64,000 bases of DNA, from assembly GCF_031886125.1 (NCBI RefSeq), contig NZ_CP119391.1, forward strand, positions 2,232,001 to 2,296,000. The letters run 5' to 3'. The translations under genes were made by a program, and so were the position numbers. Within the stretch, counting starts at the first letter, position 1. Each line of letters opens with the position of its first letter. The notes beneath the pieces were generated by a model that saw only the letters and a program-made list of their open reading frames with translations, did not search any database and was not told the DNA's origin. This document shows positions 18,852 through 26,489 of this stretch, piece after piece. This DNA comes from Halomonas piscis (GTDB lineage Bacteria > Pseudomonadota > Gammaproteobacteria > Pseudomonadales > Halomonadaceae).

Positions 18852-19580
18852 ATGCCCCGCCTGTTAATCGTCAAGACCGGTGATGCCTACCCCGAGGTGG
18901 TCGAACAATACGGCGACTTCGAAGCGCTGTTCCAGCAGATACTGGCGCCCCATGGCTTCGAGGCCGAGGTGTTCGATGCGCGCCATGAACCGCTTCCGGA
19001 GCTGGCCGACATCGATGGCCTCTACATCACCGGCTCCCACGCCATGGTCAGCGACGCCGAGCCCTGGAGCGAAACGCTCAAGCCGTGGCTGGTCGCTGCC
19101 CGAGAGCGCAACCTGGCGATGCTTGGCGTCTGCTATGGACACCAGCTGATGGCCGCCGCCTTCGGCGGTCAAAGCGGCTATCGTCCGGCGGGACGCGAGT
19201 CCGGCACCCACCAGGTGACGCTGACCGACTCAGGGCATGACGACCCGCTGCTGGGCACGCTGCCGGCACACTTCCCCGTGCAGCTGACCCATGCCCAGTC
19301 GGTGCTCGAGGCACCCAGCGGTGCGGTGGTGCTGGCCCGCAACGCCCACGACGCCAACCAGGCGCTGCGTTATGGCCCGCGCCAGTGGAGCGTGCAGTTC
19401 CACCCGGAGTTCACCCCAGAGGTGATGCGCGCCTACCTCGCCCGCCAGGTCGACAAGCTGCGCGACCAGGGTGAGGATGCCAACGCCCTGATGCGTGGCG
19501 TCACCACCACGCCGGAGGCCAACTCATTGCTGATTAGCTTCGCCAGGACGGTGGCCGAACGCGAAGGTGCCGTAGCGTAA
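18852..19580 (+). CDS. Class I glutamine amidotransferase-like protein
   Basis: A 242-residue stand-alone class I glutamine amidotransferase domain. The nucleophile elbow is MLGVCYGHQLMAAAFGG (Cys), and the His-Glu pair lies in WSVQFHPEFTPEVM. This family resembles the GuaA glutaminase domain but lacks a synthetase partner; such proteins are often of unknown function or act on gamma-glutamyl compounds. An AGGAG precedes the ATG. It is followed by a tandem repeat array and an IS remnant, so it marks the edge of the rearranged region. Confidence 0.88.
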   Translation: MPRLLIVKTGDAYPEVVEQYGDFEALFQQILAPHGFEAEVFDARHEPLPELADIDGLYITGSHAMVSDAEPWSETLKPWLVAARERNLAMLGVCYGHQLMAAAFGGQSGYRPAGRESGTHQVTLTDSGHDDPLLGTLPAHFPVQLTHAQSVLEAPSGAVVLARNAHDANQALRYGPRQWSVQFHPEFTPEVMRAYLARQVDKLRDQGEDANALMRGVTTTPEANSLLISFARTVAEREGAVA

Positions 19581-19607
19581 ACCAACTGATCTCCGAGAGC
19601 TCGCGCC

Positions 19608-19743
19608 CGACACAGCCCTGAGCCCGACACAGCCTTGAGCCCAATACAGCCTTGAGCCCGATACAGCCTTGAGCCCGATACAGCCTTGAGCCCGATACAG
19701 CCTTGAGTCCGATACAGCCTTGAGCCCGATACGGCCCTGAGCC
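19608..19743. repeat. Eight tandem copies of a 17-bp repeat
   Basis: Eight contiguous 17-bp units with consensus CGATACAGCCTTGAGCC. The fourth, fifth and seventh units are identical; the others differ by one to three bases, mostly in the outer units. The period is not a multiple of three, and there are no spacers, so it is neither a coding repeat nor a CRISPR. It begins 27 bp after the amidotransferase stop and ends 9 bp before the IS5-family remnant. Such arrays usually vary in copy number between strains. Confidence 0.95.
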
Positions 19744-19752
19744 GCCCAACTT

Positions 19753-19932
19753 AGAGCGCTTTTCAAAACCTTGACTCACGCCAGTGACAACACCAGCCTG
19801 TTGGTATGGCTAAGAAGATCGTATCCGACGAGCTTTGGGAGATCGTGGAGCCGCTGTTGCCGCCAGAGAAGCCAAAGCCGAGTGATTGCCGACCTCCCAT
19901 CTCCAACCGTGCCGCCTTGACCGGGATCCTCT
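19753..19932 (+). mobile_element. Truncated end of an IS5-family (IS427-like) element
   Basis: About 180 bp nearly identical to the transposase-start end of the complete element at 33047-33911. It has the same terminal AGAGCGCTTTTCAAAACC, the same leader and the first ~40 codons of transposase orfA. Identity stops near 19932, and unrelated sequence follows. It points in the opposite direction to the complete copy. It cannot transpose alone, but it could recombine with the complete copy. Confidence 0.85.
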
Positions 19933-20063
19933 TCACTCGACAACAGCGGGGTCATCCAGGCGATGCTGCCGCGGCTTCTGGCCTGCCTCCGCCGGCGGCA
20001 GCACATTACCTTAGGTTACGGACCCTGCCTTTTTTGTTTGGAGAACACCTGCCCTGCGTTTGA
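19806..20063 (+). pseudogene. IS5-family transposase orfA fragment
   Basis: The open frame begins MAKKIVSDELWEIVEPLLPP, as in the intact orfA at 33400-33858, and matches it through RAALTGILF apart from a small change (PSDCRPP for PRGGRPP). It then runs into unrelated sequence and stops at 20063. The DDE catalytic residues are missing, so it is not functional. Confidence 0.85.
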
Positions 20064-20174
20064 AATGCCTTCAACCTAGGATGCCAGACCCATGCTGGTA
20101 TTCCGGCATAGGCATAATGCTGTCTGTGAGGCGAGTCAGGTGGCCCCCTTCACTTGCCGAGCTGCCCAGAGTTG
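19933..20174. other. Intergenic sequence of unclear origin after the IS remnant
   Basis: No gene is supported here. On the minus strand a short frame ending with TGA next to the remnant reads VLPPAEAGQKPRQHRLDDPAVVE and could be the tail of a gene cut by the rearrangement, but it is too short to identify. Confidence 0.4.
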
Positions 20175-21086
20175 TCAGAGATGGCGTTGGCATGATGAAT
20201 GTGCAAATACCTCGACCAGATAATCAATCATCGCCCTGGTCTTGGCCGGTGGACGCCGGTCAGGCGGGAAAAGTACGTGCAGGTTGCCTATCTCAAGCGT
20301 GGGATAGTCAAGTTCCAGAGCCACCAGCGTCCCGCGCTCCAGAGCCTCCCCCACAATGAAGTGGGGCTGATAGATCACTCCCTGTCCTCCCAGTGCCGCC
20401 GCCAACAGCGCATCGCCATTGTTGCCCTTGAGGTTGCCGTGTACGGGCACCTGGATATTGCCTTTCTTGCCGAAGCTCCAGGCGCCCTCTCGCTGGGAGG
20501 ACGACAGGGTATAGCTCAGGCAGTTATGGCGGGAAAGGTCCGCAACGCACTGCGGCGTACCGTGTCGTTTTAGATACTCCGGCGCCGCACACACCCGCAT
20601 CGGGCAGTCGCCCAGACGCCGCGCCTGCAGCGAGCTATCGGCAAGATGACCGATGCGGATCGCCAGATCCCACCCCTCCTGAATCAGGTCGTGCTGGGCA
20701 TCGCTCAGGCCCAGTTCGACCTCTACCCCGGGATAGCGGCGACTGAACGCCGGTAGCAGCGGCGCAATGAAACGCATCCCAAAAGAGAGCGGTATGTTCA
20801 TGCGCAGCCGTCCGACCGCCTCGGTGCGCTGGGCCGACACCTCCGATTCCGCTTCGTCGAGCTCCTGCAGAATGTGCCTGCTGGCCTCAAGGTAGTGGCT
20901 GCCGGCATCCGTCAGCGTGAGTCGCCGAGTCGTGCGGTGCAGCAGCTTGACCCCCAGCCGGGATTCCAAGGCGTCCATGTGCTTGGTGGCCATGGCCGGC
21001 GACATGCCCAGGGCACGCCCCGCCGCCGACAGGCTGCCGCTGGTCACCGCCTGAATAAAGACTCGCATGCTCGTAAAGCGATCCAA
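20175..21086 (-). CDS. LysR-family transcriptional regulator
   Basis: A 303-residue regulator. The N-terminal winged helix-turn-helix is clear (MRVFIQAVTSGSLSAAGRALGMSPAMATKHMDALESRLGVKLLHRTTR), and the rest is the periplasmic-binding-protein-like effector domain. LysR regulators usually control a divergent neighbour. Here the divergent neighbour is the dioxygenase-led cluster starting at 22419, but an ISAs1 element now separates them. The effector is unknown. Related members (DNA-binding half of this type) often respond to aromatics or electrophiles. Confidence 0.92.
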   Translation of the reverse strand: MDRFTSMRVFIQAVTSGSLSAAGRALGMSPAMATKHMDALESRLGVKLLHRTTRRLTLTDAGSHYLEASRHILQELDEAESEVSAQRTEAVGRLRMNIPLSFGMRFIAPLLPAFSRRYPGVEVELGLSDAQHDLIQEGWDLAIRIGHLADSSLQARRLGDCPMRVCAAPEYLKRHGTPQCVADLSRHNCLSYTLSSSQREGAWSFGKKGNIQVPVHGNLKGNNGDALLAAALGGQGVIYQPHFIVGEALERGTLVALELDYPTLEIGNLHVLFPPDRRPPAKTRAMIDYLVEVFAHSSCQRHL

Positions 21087-21131
21087 CGGCTCGCCTCACA
21101 CCAATAGTTAAAAGTGTTCTCTAAAAATAGC

Positions 21132-21141
21132 ATATTCCCCC
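21132..21141. repeat. Left target-site duplication of the ISAs1 element
   Basis: ATATTCCCCC, repeated exactly at 22339-22348 on the other side of the element. A 10-bp duplication is in the range known for the ISAs1 family. Confidence 0.92.
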
Positions 21142-22338
21142 CAGGGCTATCGCAGTTGAGCGAACTGCCGGATGAGCGCCAATAGGTAGTCGTCGTTCCA
21201 GCCTGCTTGTTTCCGCTTGCCTTTCATTGAGCCCTTGGAAGGCTCCAGTTTGGCGACGTTAAGCGCCAGTCGACGTAGCAACGCCAGGTTTTCGGCACTG
21301 TGCCCACGCCGGCTCCGGTTCTGGTCTTCCTGCATCGTGACGTCGAGCACCCAGTGAAGGCGATTCTCGATGCCCCAGTGCTGGCGTGTTACCTCAATGA
21401 GCTGATCTGGTGACAGCGCATCGCTCAGCAGGTAGTCGGCGGTCTCCTCTGTGGCCTGCTCAGCCAGCTCACGGCGGCGAGTGATGCGCCCCACGGCCTT
21501 CAGGCCTGGCCACTGATGGGCGCTCTGCAGCCAGTCAATATCGGTGATCACCGTCGCCTGGCGTGACTCGACACGGCCATGACCGCTGTCAACGTGGGGC
21601 TCACCGGCGCTTGCTGTCTCCATCATGAATTGAACGTCGTCGAGCAAAGCCCTCTGGTTGTCTTTGACCGCCAGGGCATAGTGCCCGCCTTCCTCCGTAA
21701 TCTGCTGGGAAAGGGCCCGCTGGCAATGCATGGCGTCGGCCGTCACCGTCACGCCAGAGAGAGACAGAAGCTTGAGCAGCTCCGGTACCGCCGTGATCTC
21801 GTTGGATTTTTCATCGACGGCGCGCTGGCCCAACACCAGGCGCTGATCGGCGGCCCAGACGCTGACAAGGTGGAGCGGCGACTTCGCTGCCGCTCGATCG
21901 TAGGAGCGCCGGAGTGTCTTGCCATCCACCGCGACGACTCCTTCTACCTGTTCCGCGAAGCGTGACATGAAGGAGAGAAAATGGTCGTGAAAGGCCGCCG
22001 GATCCAGGTGGCGAAAGACCCGGCTGAACGTGTCATGGCTGGGGATACCATGGGGCAGCGACAGGAAACGGCGCAGGAACGCTTCCTTTGACTGCCCGAA
22101 CAACGCCATATCTGAACAGTCCTCCGCCCCGCAGAGGACCGCACACAAGGCAATGAACAGGATCTCATCAAGCTCGTGACGGGCGTTGGTGCCCCTGGGA
22201 TCGGGCAGATCAGAAAAGCAGCTGGTGACAGATGCCATATCACTCCTTGATGCCGGCACAGAAGGGATACTGGTCAGAGTGCCTATGGCGTGGGCTGCGT
22301 GTCTATGGATGACTGCTTATCTAACTGCGATAGCCCTG
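21142..22338 (-). mobile_element. Complete ISAs1-family insertion sequence (1197 bp)
   Basis: The ends are the 16-bp perfect inverted repeats CAGGGCTATCGCAGTT (21142-21157) and its complement (22323-22338). They are flanked by the 10-bp direct repeat ATATTCCCCC. One transposase gene fills the element. The exact duplication indicates a simple insertion without later rearrangement, and the intact transposase suggests it is recent. It lies between the LysR gene and the dioxygenase cluster, in their former shared promoter region. Confidence 0.95.
21147..22238 (-). CDS. ISAs1-family transposase
   Basis: A 363-residue DDE-type transposase. Landmarks are CFSDLPDPRGTNARHELDEILFIALCAVLCGAEDC at the N-terminus, VVAVDGKTLRRSYDR carrying the first Asp, VTVTADAMHCQ carrying the second, and HWGIENRLHWVLDV for the Glu region. 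All parts look intact. The ATG at 22238 has AAGGAG at good spacing; a longer frame to 22259 does not. The stop lies inside the left inverted repeat. Confidence 0.95.
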   Translation of the reverse strand: MASVTSCFSDLPDPRGTNARHELDEILFIALCAVLCGAEDCSDMALFGQSKEAFLRRFLSLPHGIPSHDTFSRVFRHLDPAAFHDHFLSFMSRFAEQVEGVVAVDGKTLRRSYDRAAAKSPLHLVSVWAADQRLVLGQRAVDEKSNEITAVPELLKLLSLSGVTVTADAMHCQRALSQQITEEGGHYALAVKDNQRALLDDVQFMMETASAGEPHVDSGHGRVESRQATVITDIDWLQSAHQWPGLKAVGRITRRRELAEQATEETADYLLSDALSPDQLIEVTRQHWGIENRLHWVLDVTMQEDQNRSRRGHSAENLALLRRLALNVAKLEPSKGSMKGKRKQAGWNDDYLLALIRQFAQLR

Positions 22339-22348
22339 ATATTCCCCC
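22339..22348. repeat. Right target-site duplication of the ISAs1 element
   Basis: Second copy of ATATTCCCCC, identical to 21132-21141. Confidence 0.92.
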
Positions 22349-22418
22349 ACTTATAGTAATCAATGTAGAGTCATTTCTGTTAGTCTTGATCGGGCCGCAC
22401 GGCCTCGGGAGTGCCACC

Positions 22419-23249
22419 ATGACCAACAGCAGTGCATCGCCTGTCTCTTCCACTCTCCAGCCGGTGCTATTTGTTCCCCATGGTGCCGGCCCGTGCTTTT
22501 TCATGGACTGGAATCCACCGCACACCTGGACGGGGACAGCAGACTTTCTCAAGGGCGTGGCGTCATCGCTGCCGGCCCGCCCTCGCGCCATCCTGATGGT
22601 CTCTGCCCACTGGCAAGCGCCGGGTTTTTGCGTGACCGCCGGTGAACAGCCCGAGCTGATCTTCGATTATTACGGGTTTCCCGACCATACCTATGAGCTT
22701 ACCTATCCGGCACCCGGCGACCCGGCGCTGGCCAAGCGAATCGACGCGCTGCTCTCTCAAGCCGGCCTACCCGGCCAGCAGGACACCGAGCGGGGGTTCG
22801 ATCACGGCATCTTTGTGCCGCTGAAGCTGATGTTTCCCGAGGCAGATATTCCCGTGGTGCAGCTGTCGTTGCGGGATGACCTCGATCCTGCCGCTCACCT
22901 TGCGGCTGGCGAAGCCCTGGCGTCGCTGCGCGATGAAGGCGTGCTGATCGTTGGCAGCGGCATGAGCTTTCACAACATGCGCGGCTTTGGCGATGCGCGC
23001 TTCACCGCCCCCTCCGAAGCCTTCGATGACTGGCTGACCCGGGCCGTGGAGGCTGAACCCGATCGACGCCACGCCGCGCTCAGCAACTGGGCGCAGGCAC
23101 CCCATGCCCATCAATGCCACCCGGCAGGCGGTGAAGAGCACCTGCTCCCGCTGATGGTCGCCGCGGGCGCTGCAGGGCAAGACCGGGGCCGCAAGATCTA
23201 TTCGGAGCAGATACTTGAAACGCAGCTGTCGGCGTTCCGGTTTGGTTGA
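22419..23249 (+). CDS. DODA-type (LigB-like) extradiol ring-cleavage dioxygenase
   Basis: A 276-residue class III extradiol dioxygenase of the YgiD/4,5-DOPA dioxygenase type. Metal-binding and catalytic His residues are visible in FVPHGAGPCFFM, LMVSAHWQAP, GFDHGIFVPL and HPAGGEEHLLPLM. It uses a non-haem metal to open catechol rings; the physiological substrate in bacteria is usually unknown. GGGAG precedes the ATG at 22419; a frame running back into the ISAs1 element is not used. It is the first gene of a cluster with an SDR, a DUF2218 protein, a cytochrome b561 and an FMN reductase. Confidence 0.9.
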   Translation: MTNSSASPVSSTLQPVLFVPHGAGPCFFMDWNPPHTWTGTADFLKGVASSLPARPRAILMVSAHWQAPGFCVTAGEQPELIFDYYGFPDHTYELTYPAPGDPALAKRIDALLSQAGLPGQQDTERGFDHGIFVPLKLMFPEADIPVVQLSLRDDLDPAAHLAAGEALASLRDEGVLIVGSGMSFHNMRGFGDARFTAPSEAFDDWLTRAVEAEPDRRHAALSNWAQAPHAHQCHPAGGEEHLLPLMVAAGAAGQDRGRKIYSEQILETQLSAFRFG

Positions 23250-23294
23250 GTCAACGACATAAACTTCATACTTCTTGAAAACGCCAAGAGATTG

Positions 23295-24092
23295 ATGATG
23301 CAAATTGAACTTTCGGAAAAACACGCTTTGGTCACAGGCTCCACCGCGGGCATTGGTCTAGCCATTGCCTCCGGTCTGGCTCAGGCGGGGAGCCGCGTAA
23401 CCGTGGTCGGTCGTGACCGGTCCAGGGTGGACAAGGCCGTGGCCCATATCCATCAAGCCAGCGGTCGTGACGATGCCAGCGGCGTGGTCGCCGACCCTGG
23501 CACCGCCGAGGGCTGCCAGGCGGTGATCGAGGCCCGCCCCGAGGTCGATATCCTGGTTAACAACCTGGGTATTTATGGCGCTCTCCCGTTCTTCGAGATC
23601 GACGATGCTGCCTGGGAGGAGATCTTCCAGGTCAACCTCATGAGCGGCGTTCGCCTGGCGCGGCACTATGCGAAGGGCATGCACGCCAGGGGCTGGGGGC
23701 GTATCCAGTTCATTTCCAGTGAGTCGGCGCTGAACATTCCGGCCGAGATGGTGCACTACGGCGTCAGCAAGGCGGCGCTGCAGGGCGTCTCCCGCGGTCT
23801 GGCCAAGGTGCTGGCCGGCAGCGGCGTCACGGTCAACACCATTCTGCCCGGCCCGACCCGCACAGAAGGCGCCTTGGGGATGATGGCGGAACTGGCCGCC
23901 GAGCGCGGCATCTCGGTCGAGGAGATGGAAACCCTCTTCCTGGATGAGAACCGGCCCTCGACGCTGCTCAAGCGCTTCGCGACGCCCGAAGAAGTGGCCA
24001 GCCTCAGCGTCTATGCGGCCTCGCCCCAAGCCAGTGCCACCACCGGCACGGCACTGCGGGTGGAAGGCGGTATCGTCGAGAGTATTACTTGA
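23295..24092 (+). CDS. SDR-family oxidoreductase
   Basis: A 265-residue classical SDR. It has TGSTAGIGLAIASGL for the cofactor, LVNNLGIYG, the Ser in QFISSESAL, and HYGVSKAALQG for Tyr and Lys. Two adjacent ATGs (23295 and 23298) could start it; AAGAG is better spaced for the second. It follows the dioxygenase by 45 bp and is probably co-transcribed. The substrate is unknown. Confidence 0.9.
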   Translation: MMQIELSEKHALVTGSTAGIGLAIASGLAQAGSRVTVVGRDRSRVDKAVAHIHQASGRDDASGVVADPGTAEGCQAVIEARPEVDILVNNLGIYGALPFFEIDDAAWEEIFQVNLMSGVRLARHYAKGMHARGWGRIQFISSESALNIPAEMVHYGVSKAALQGVSRGLAKVLAGSGVTVNTILPGPTRTEGALGMMAELAAERGISVEEMETLFLDENRPSTLLKRFATPEEVASLSVYAASPQASATTGTALRVEGGIVESIT

Positions 24093-24121
24093 CGGCCCAT
24101 CAACCACAGGAGACATGAACA

Positions 24122-24394
24122 ATGCTGACATCCAGCGCCCGGATTCAAACCCAACACGCCCAACGCCTGATGAACCGGCTGTGCAAACACTGGGGCCACA
24201 AGTTTCCCGTTACCCTTGACGCGCAGCAAGCCGAAATAGAGCTGCCGTTGGGAGTGTGCCGGATGCACGGCGCAGACGCGCTGACCGTGGAGCTGCAAAG
24301 CGACGCCGCACAAATGCCCAAACTACAGCAGGTAGTGGCCGATCACCTCCAGCGCATGGCAGCCAGAGAAACGCTGGATATCGAATGGCAATAA
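24122..24394 (+). CDS. DUF2218-family protein
   Basis: A 90-residue protein that fits the DUF2218 family: an N-terminal LTSSARIQTQHAQRLMNRLCKHWGHKF and a C-terminal QMPKLQQVVADHLQRMA, with FPVTLDAQQAEIELP between. It is probably a small alpha/beta cytoplasmic protein. No function is known for the family. It often sits near redox or siderophore genes, as here. It lies 29 bp after the SDR, with an AGGAGA upstream. Confidence 0.8.
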   Translation: MLTSSARIQTQHAQRLMNRLCKHWGHKFPVTLDAQQAEIELPLGVCRMHGADALTVELQSDAAQMPKLQQVVADHLQRMAARETLDIEWQ

Positions 24395-24431
24395 CCGGCT
24401 TTTACCACGCCCGCAACAAGAGGATCAGAAC

Positions 24432-24953
24432 ATGAAACGTGACTCGAAAACACGCTATGGCAGCATCAGCAAGACCTTTCATTGGCTGATGGCCGGGCTG
24501 ATCGGCTGGCAGTTATTCAAGTTCGGGGACCGTATCGCCGAGGGCGAACATTGGGTAGGCGAGACTCTGGTGCCCTGGCATGTGTCCATCGGCACCCTGC
24601 TGCTGGTGCTGATCGTCCTGCGTCTGGCGTGGGTGATAACCCAGCGTCATCAGCGCCCGGCCCATGACCCGGCCATCGCCAGGCTGGTCAAGGCGGGGCA
24701 CGGGCTGCTCTTTGCCGGCATGCTGTTGATGCCGATCACCGGCATGATGGTGATGCTCGGCGGAGGACATGGCGTGAGCGCCTTCGGAATGGAGCTGTTT
24801 GCGAAAAGCGAAGAGATTGCCTGGGCCGCCGCTATCGGCAACCTGCATTCACCGCTGGCCTGGCTATTAACCGCGCTTATCATCGGGCATATCGGCATGG
24901 CCCTGATCCACCATTTCATTCGCAAGGACGATACCCTGAAGCGGATGCTGTAA
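24432..24953 (+). CDS. Cytochrome b561 family protein
   Basis: A 173-residue inner-membrane protein with four hydrophobic segments and haem-ligand His residues in SISKTFHWLMAGLIGWQ, VPWHVSIGTLLLVLIVLRLAW, KAGHGLLFAGMLLMPITG and LIIGHIGMALIHHFI. This is the di-haem b561 (YceJ/CybB) layout, which moves electrons between quinol and acceptors such as superoxide. It lies 37 bp after the DUF2218 gene. Its partner is not evident; the neighbouring flavin reductase may supply electrons. Confidence 0.9.
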   Translation: MKRDSKTRYGSISKTFHWLMAGLIGWQLFKFGDRIAEGEHWVGETLVPWHVSIGTLLLVLIVLRLAWVITQRHQRPAHDPAIARLVKAGHGLLFAGMLLMPITGMMVMLGGGHGVSAFGMELFAKSEEIAWAAAIGNLHSPLAWLLTALIIGHIGMALIHHFIRKDDTLKRML

Positions 24954-25014
24954 TGTCGCGCTCGGTACGACGCCATACACCAGGAAGACCCAACGGTTGG
25001 TAGGAGCATAGACA

Positions 25015-25557
25015 ATGAAAGTTTTAGCCATTAGCGGTAGCTTACGCCAGGACTCTCTCAATACTCGGCTACTGAAAGCCATCGCCGATTCCGTCGATGA
25101 AAATGTATCGATTGAGCTGTTTGATCTTGCTGATATCCCCTTCTATAACGGCGATCTGGATGGCGACACCAAACCCGCTCCGGTGCAGGCATTGCTGGAC
25201 GCCATCGCCGATGCCGACGGCATGCTGATCGCTACGCCGGAATACAATTACAGCGTCCCCGGCGTGCTTAAAAACGCCATTGACTGGGCCTCCCGGCCGG
25301 CGTTCAACTCGGTAATGCGCGGCAAGCCCACCGGGGTTATCAGCGCCTCAATGAGCCATACGGGCGGGGTCCGAGCTCAAGTCCATCTGCGCGACATACT
25401 CCTGGCCACCTTAACGCCGGTTTATCTGGCGCCAGACTTTGCATTGGCGTCTGCGCACACCGCTTTTGATGAGCAAGGCCGCCTGGCTGACAAGAACACC
25501 CGGGACTTTATACAGCAGTACCTGAGCGGCTATACCCGGTGGGCCGCCAGCCAGTAA
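25015..25557 (+). CDS. NAD(P)H-dependent FMN reductase (quinone/chromate reductase type)
   Basis: A 180-residue flavodoxin-like reductase. The phosphate-binding loop is AISGSLRQDSLNTRLL, and the flavin-binding signature is ATPEYNYSVPGVLKNAIDW. Members reduce quinones, chromate or azo dyes with FMN and limit one-electron redox cycling. It is the last gene of the dioxygenase-led cluster, 61 bp after cytochrome b561. The function fits detoxification of quinones made from catechols, but that is inference. Confidence 0.9.
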   Translation: MKVLAISGSLRQDSLNTRLLKAIADSVDENVSIELFDLADIPFYNGDLDGDTKPAPVQALLDAIADADGMLIATPEYNYSVPGVLKNAIDWASRPAFNSVMRGKPTGVISASMSHTGGVRAQVHLRDILLATLTPVYLAPDFALASAHTAFDEQGRLADKNTRDFIQQYLSGYTRWAASQ

Positions 25558-25685
25558 TGGACTATCGTCAACACAACGTCCACTTCACTTGACTGCACCT
25601 CAAGCTGCACCGGCACGCCGCTGGCGAGAGCACTGCTCTATATTGCCGGATGTAGCCTCTAACTCGCCGCAAACCGTATACCCGC

Positions 25686-26489
25686 TCAGGACAAACGCCG
25701 CAGATCAGTCAGCAGCGGCGCGCCGCTCACCGGGTCATGAATCAGGGTACAGCCGACGCCGTAAAGCTCCGCTACCAGCGCCTCGGTGACCACCTCGGCC
25801 GGCAAGCCCTGGGCGATGATGGCACCATCGCGCATGGCGACCAGGTAGTCGGCGTAGCGGCAGGCGCTGGCCAGGTCGTGGAGCACCAGGGCGATGGTGC
25901 GCCCGCGCCTCGCCAGTGAGCGCACCAGCTCGAAGACCTCCAGCTGGTGGCCCAGATCCAGTGCCGAGGTGGGTTCGTCCAGCAGCAGCAGCGGCGTCTG
26001 CTGGGCAATGGTCATGGCGATCCAGGCGCGCTGACGCTGCCCGCCGGATAATGACTCCAGCGGTCGTTCCGCCAGGGCCTCGAGGCCGGCGGCGGACAAG
26101 GCGTCGTCTACCGCCCGCCGATCATCGGACGACCACTGGCGTAGCCAGCCCTGATGGGGCTGGCGGCCGAAACGCACCAGGTCCCCCACGGTCAGGCCCT
26201 CCGGCGCGCCGGCCTCCTGGGGCAATAGTGCCAGGCGCCGAGCCAGCTCCCGGGCCGGCAGGCGCTGGACATCGGTACCGTCGAGCAGCACCGCGCCGCC
26301 GCCCGGAGCGTGCATCCGGGCCAGGCCCGCCAGCAGGGTCGACTTGCCGCAGCCGTTGGGGCCGACAATGGCGGTTACCCGACCCGGCGGCAGCGTCAGG
26401 GCCAGATTCTCGATAATGGTCGTGCCGCCGTGGGCCAGGCAAAGCTCACTGGCCTGCAGCAGGTTGGCGGGATACGTGGGGGCATTCAT
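25686..26489 (-). CDS. Iron-siderophore ABC transporter ATP-binding protein (FecE/FepC type)
   Basis: A 267-residue ABC ATPase. Walker A is GPNGCGKSTLL, the signature is LSGGQRQRAWIA, and Walker B is LLLLDEPTSALD, with an H-loop in LALVLHDLASACRYAD. The family is the FecE/FepC/BtuD ATPase of iron-chelate uptake. The ATG at 26489 overlaps the stop of the preceding permease (ATGA). It is the last gene of a four-gene operon running leftward from 29569 and energises import of ferric siderophore through the two permeases. Confidence 0.93.
   Translation of the reverse strand: MNAPTYPANLLQASELCLAHGGTTIIENLALTLPPGRVTAIVGPNGCGKSTLLAGLARMHAPGGGAVLLDGTDVQRLPARELARRLALLPQEAGAPEGLTVGDLVRFGRQPHQGWLRQWSSDDRRAVDDALSAAGLEALAERPLESLSGGQRQRAWIAMTIAQQTPLLLLDEPTSALDLGHQLEVFELVRSLARRGRTIALVLHDLASACRYADYLVAMRDGAIIAQGLPAEVVTEALVAELYGVGCTLIHDPVSGAPLLTDLRRLS

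Noticed and set aside
19608..19743. Possible CRISPR array
   Set aside because: The 17-bp units are directly adjacent with no spacers, and no cas genes are nearby.
25589..25789. A 66-codon plus-strand frame between the FMN reductase and the ABC ATPase
   Set aside because: It has no ribosome site and no recognisable sequence, and it runs into the end of the ATPase gene on the other strand.
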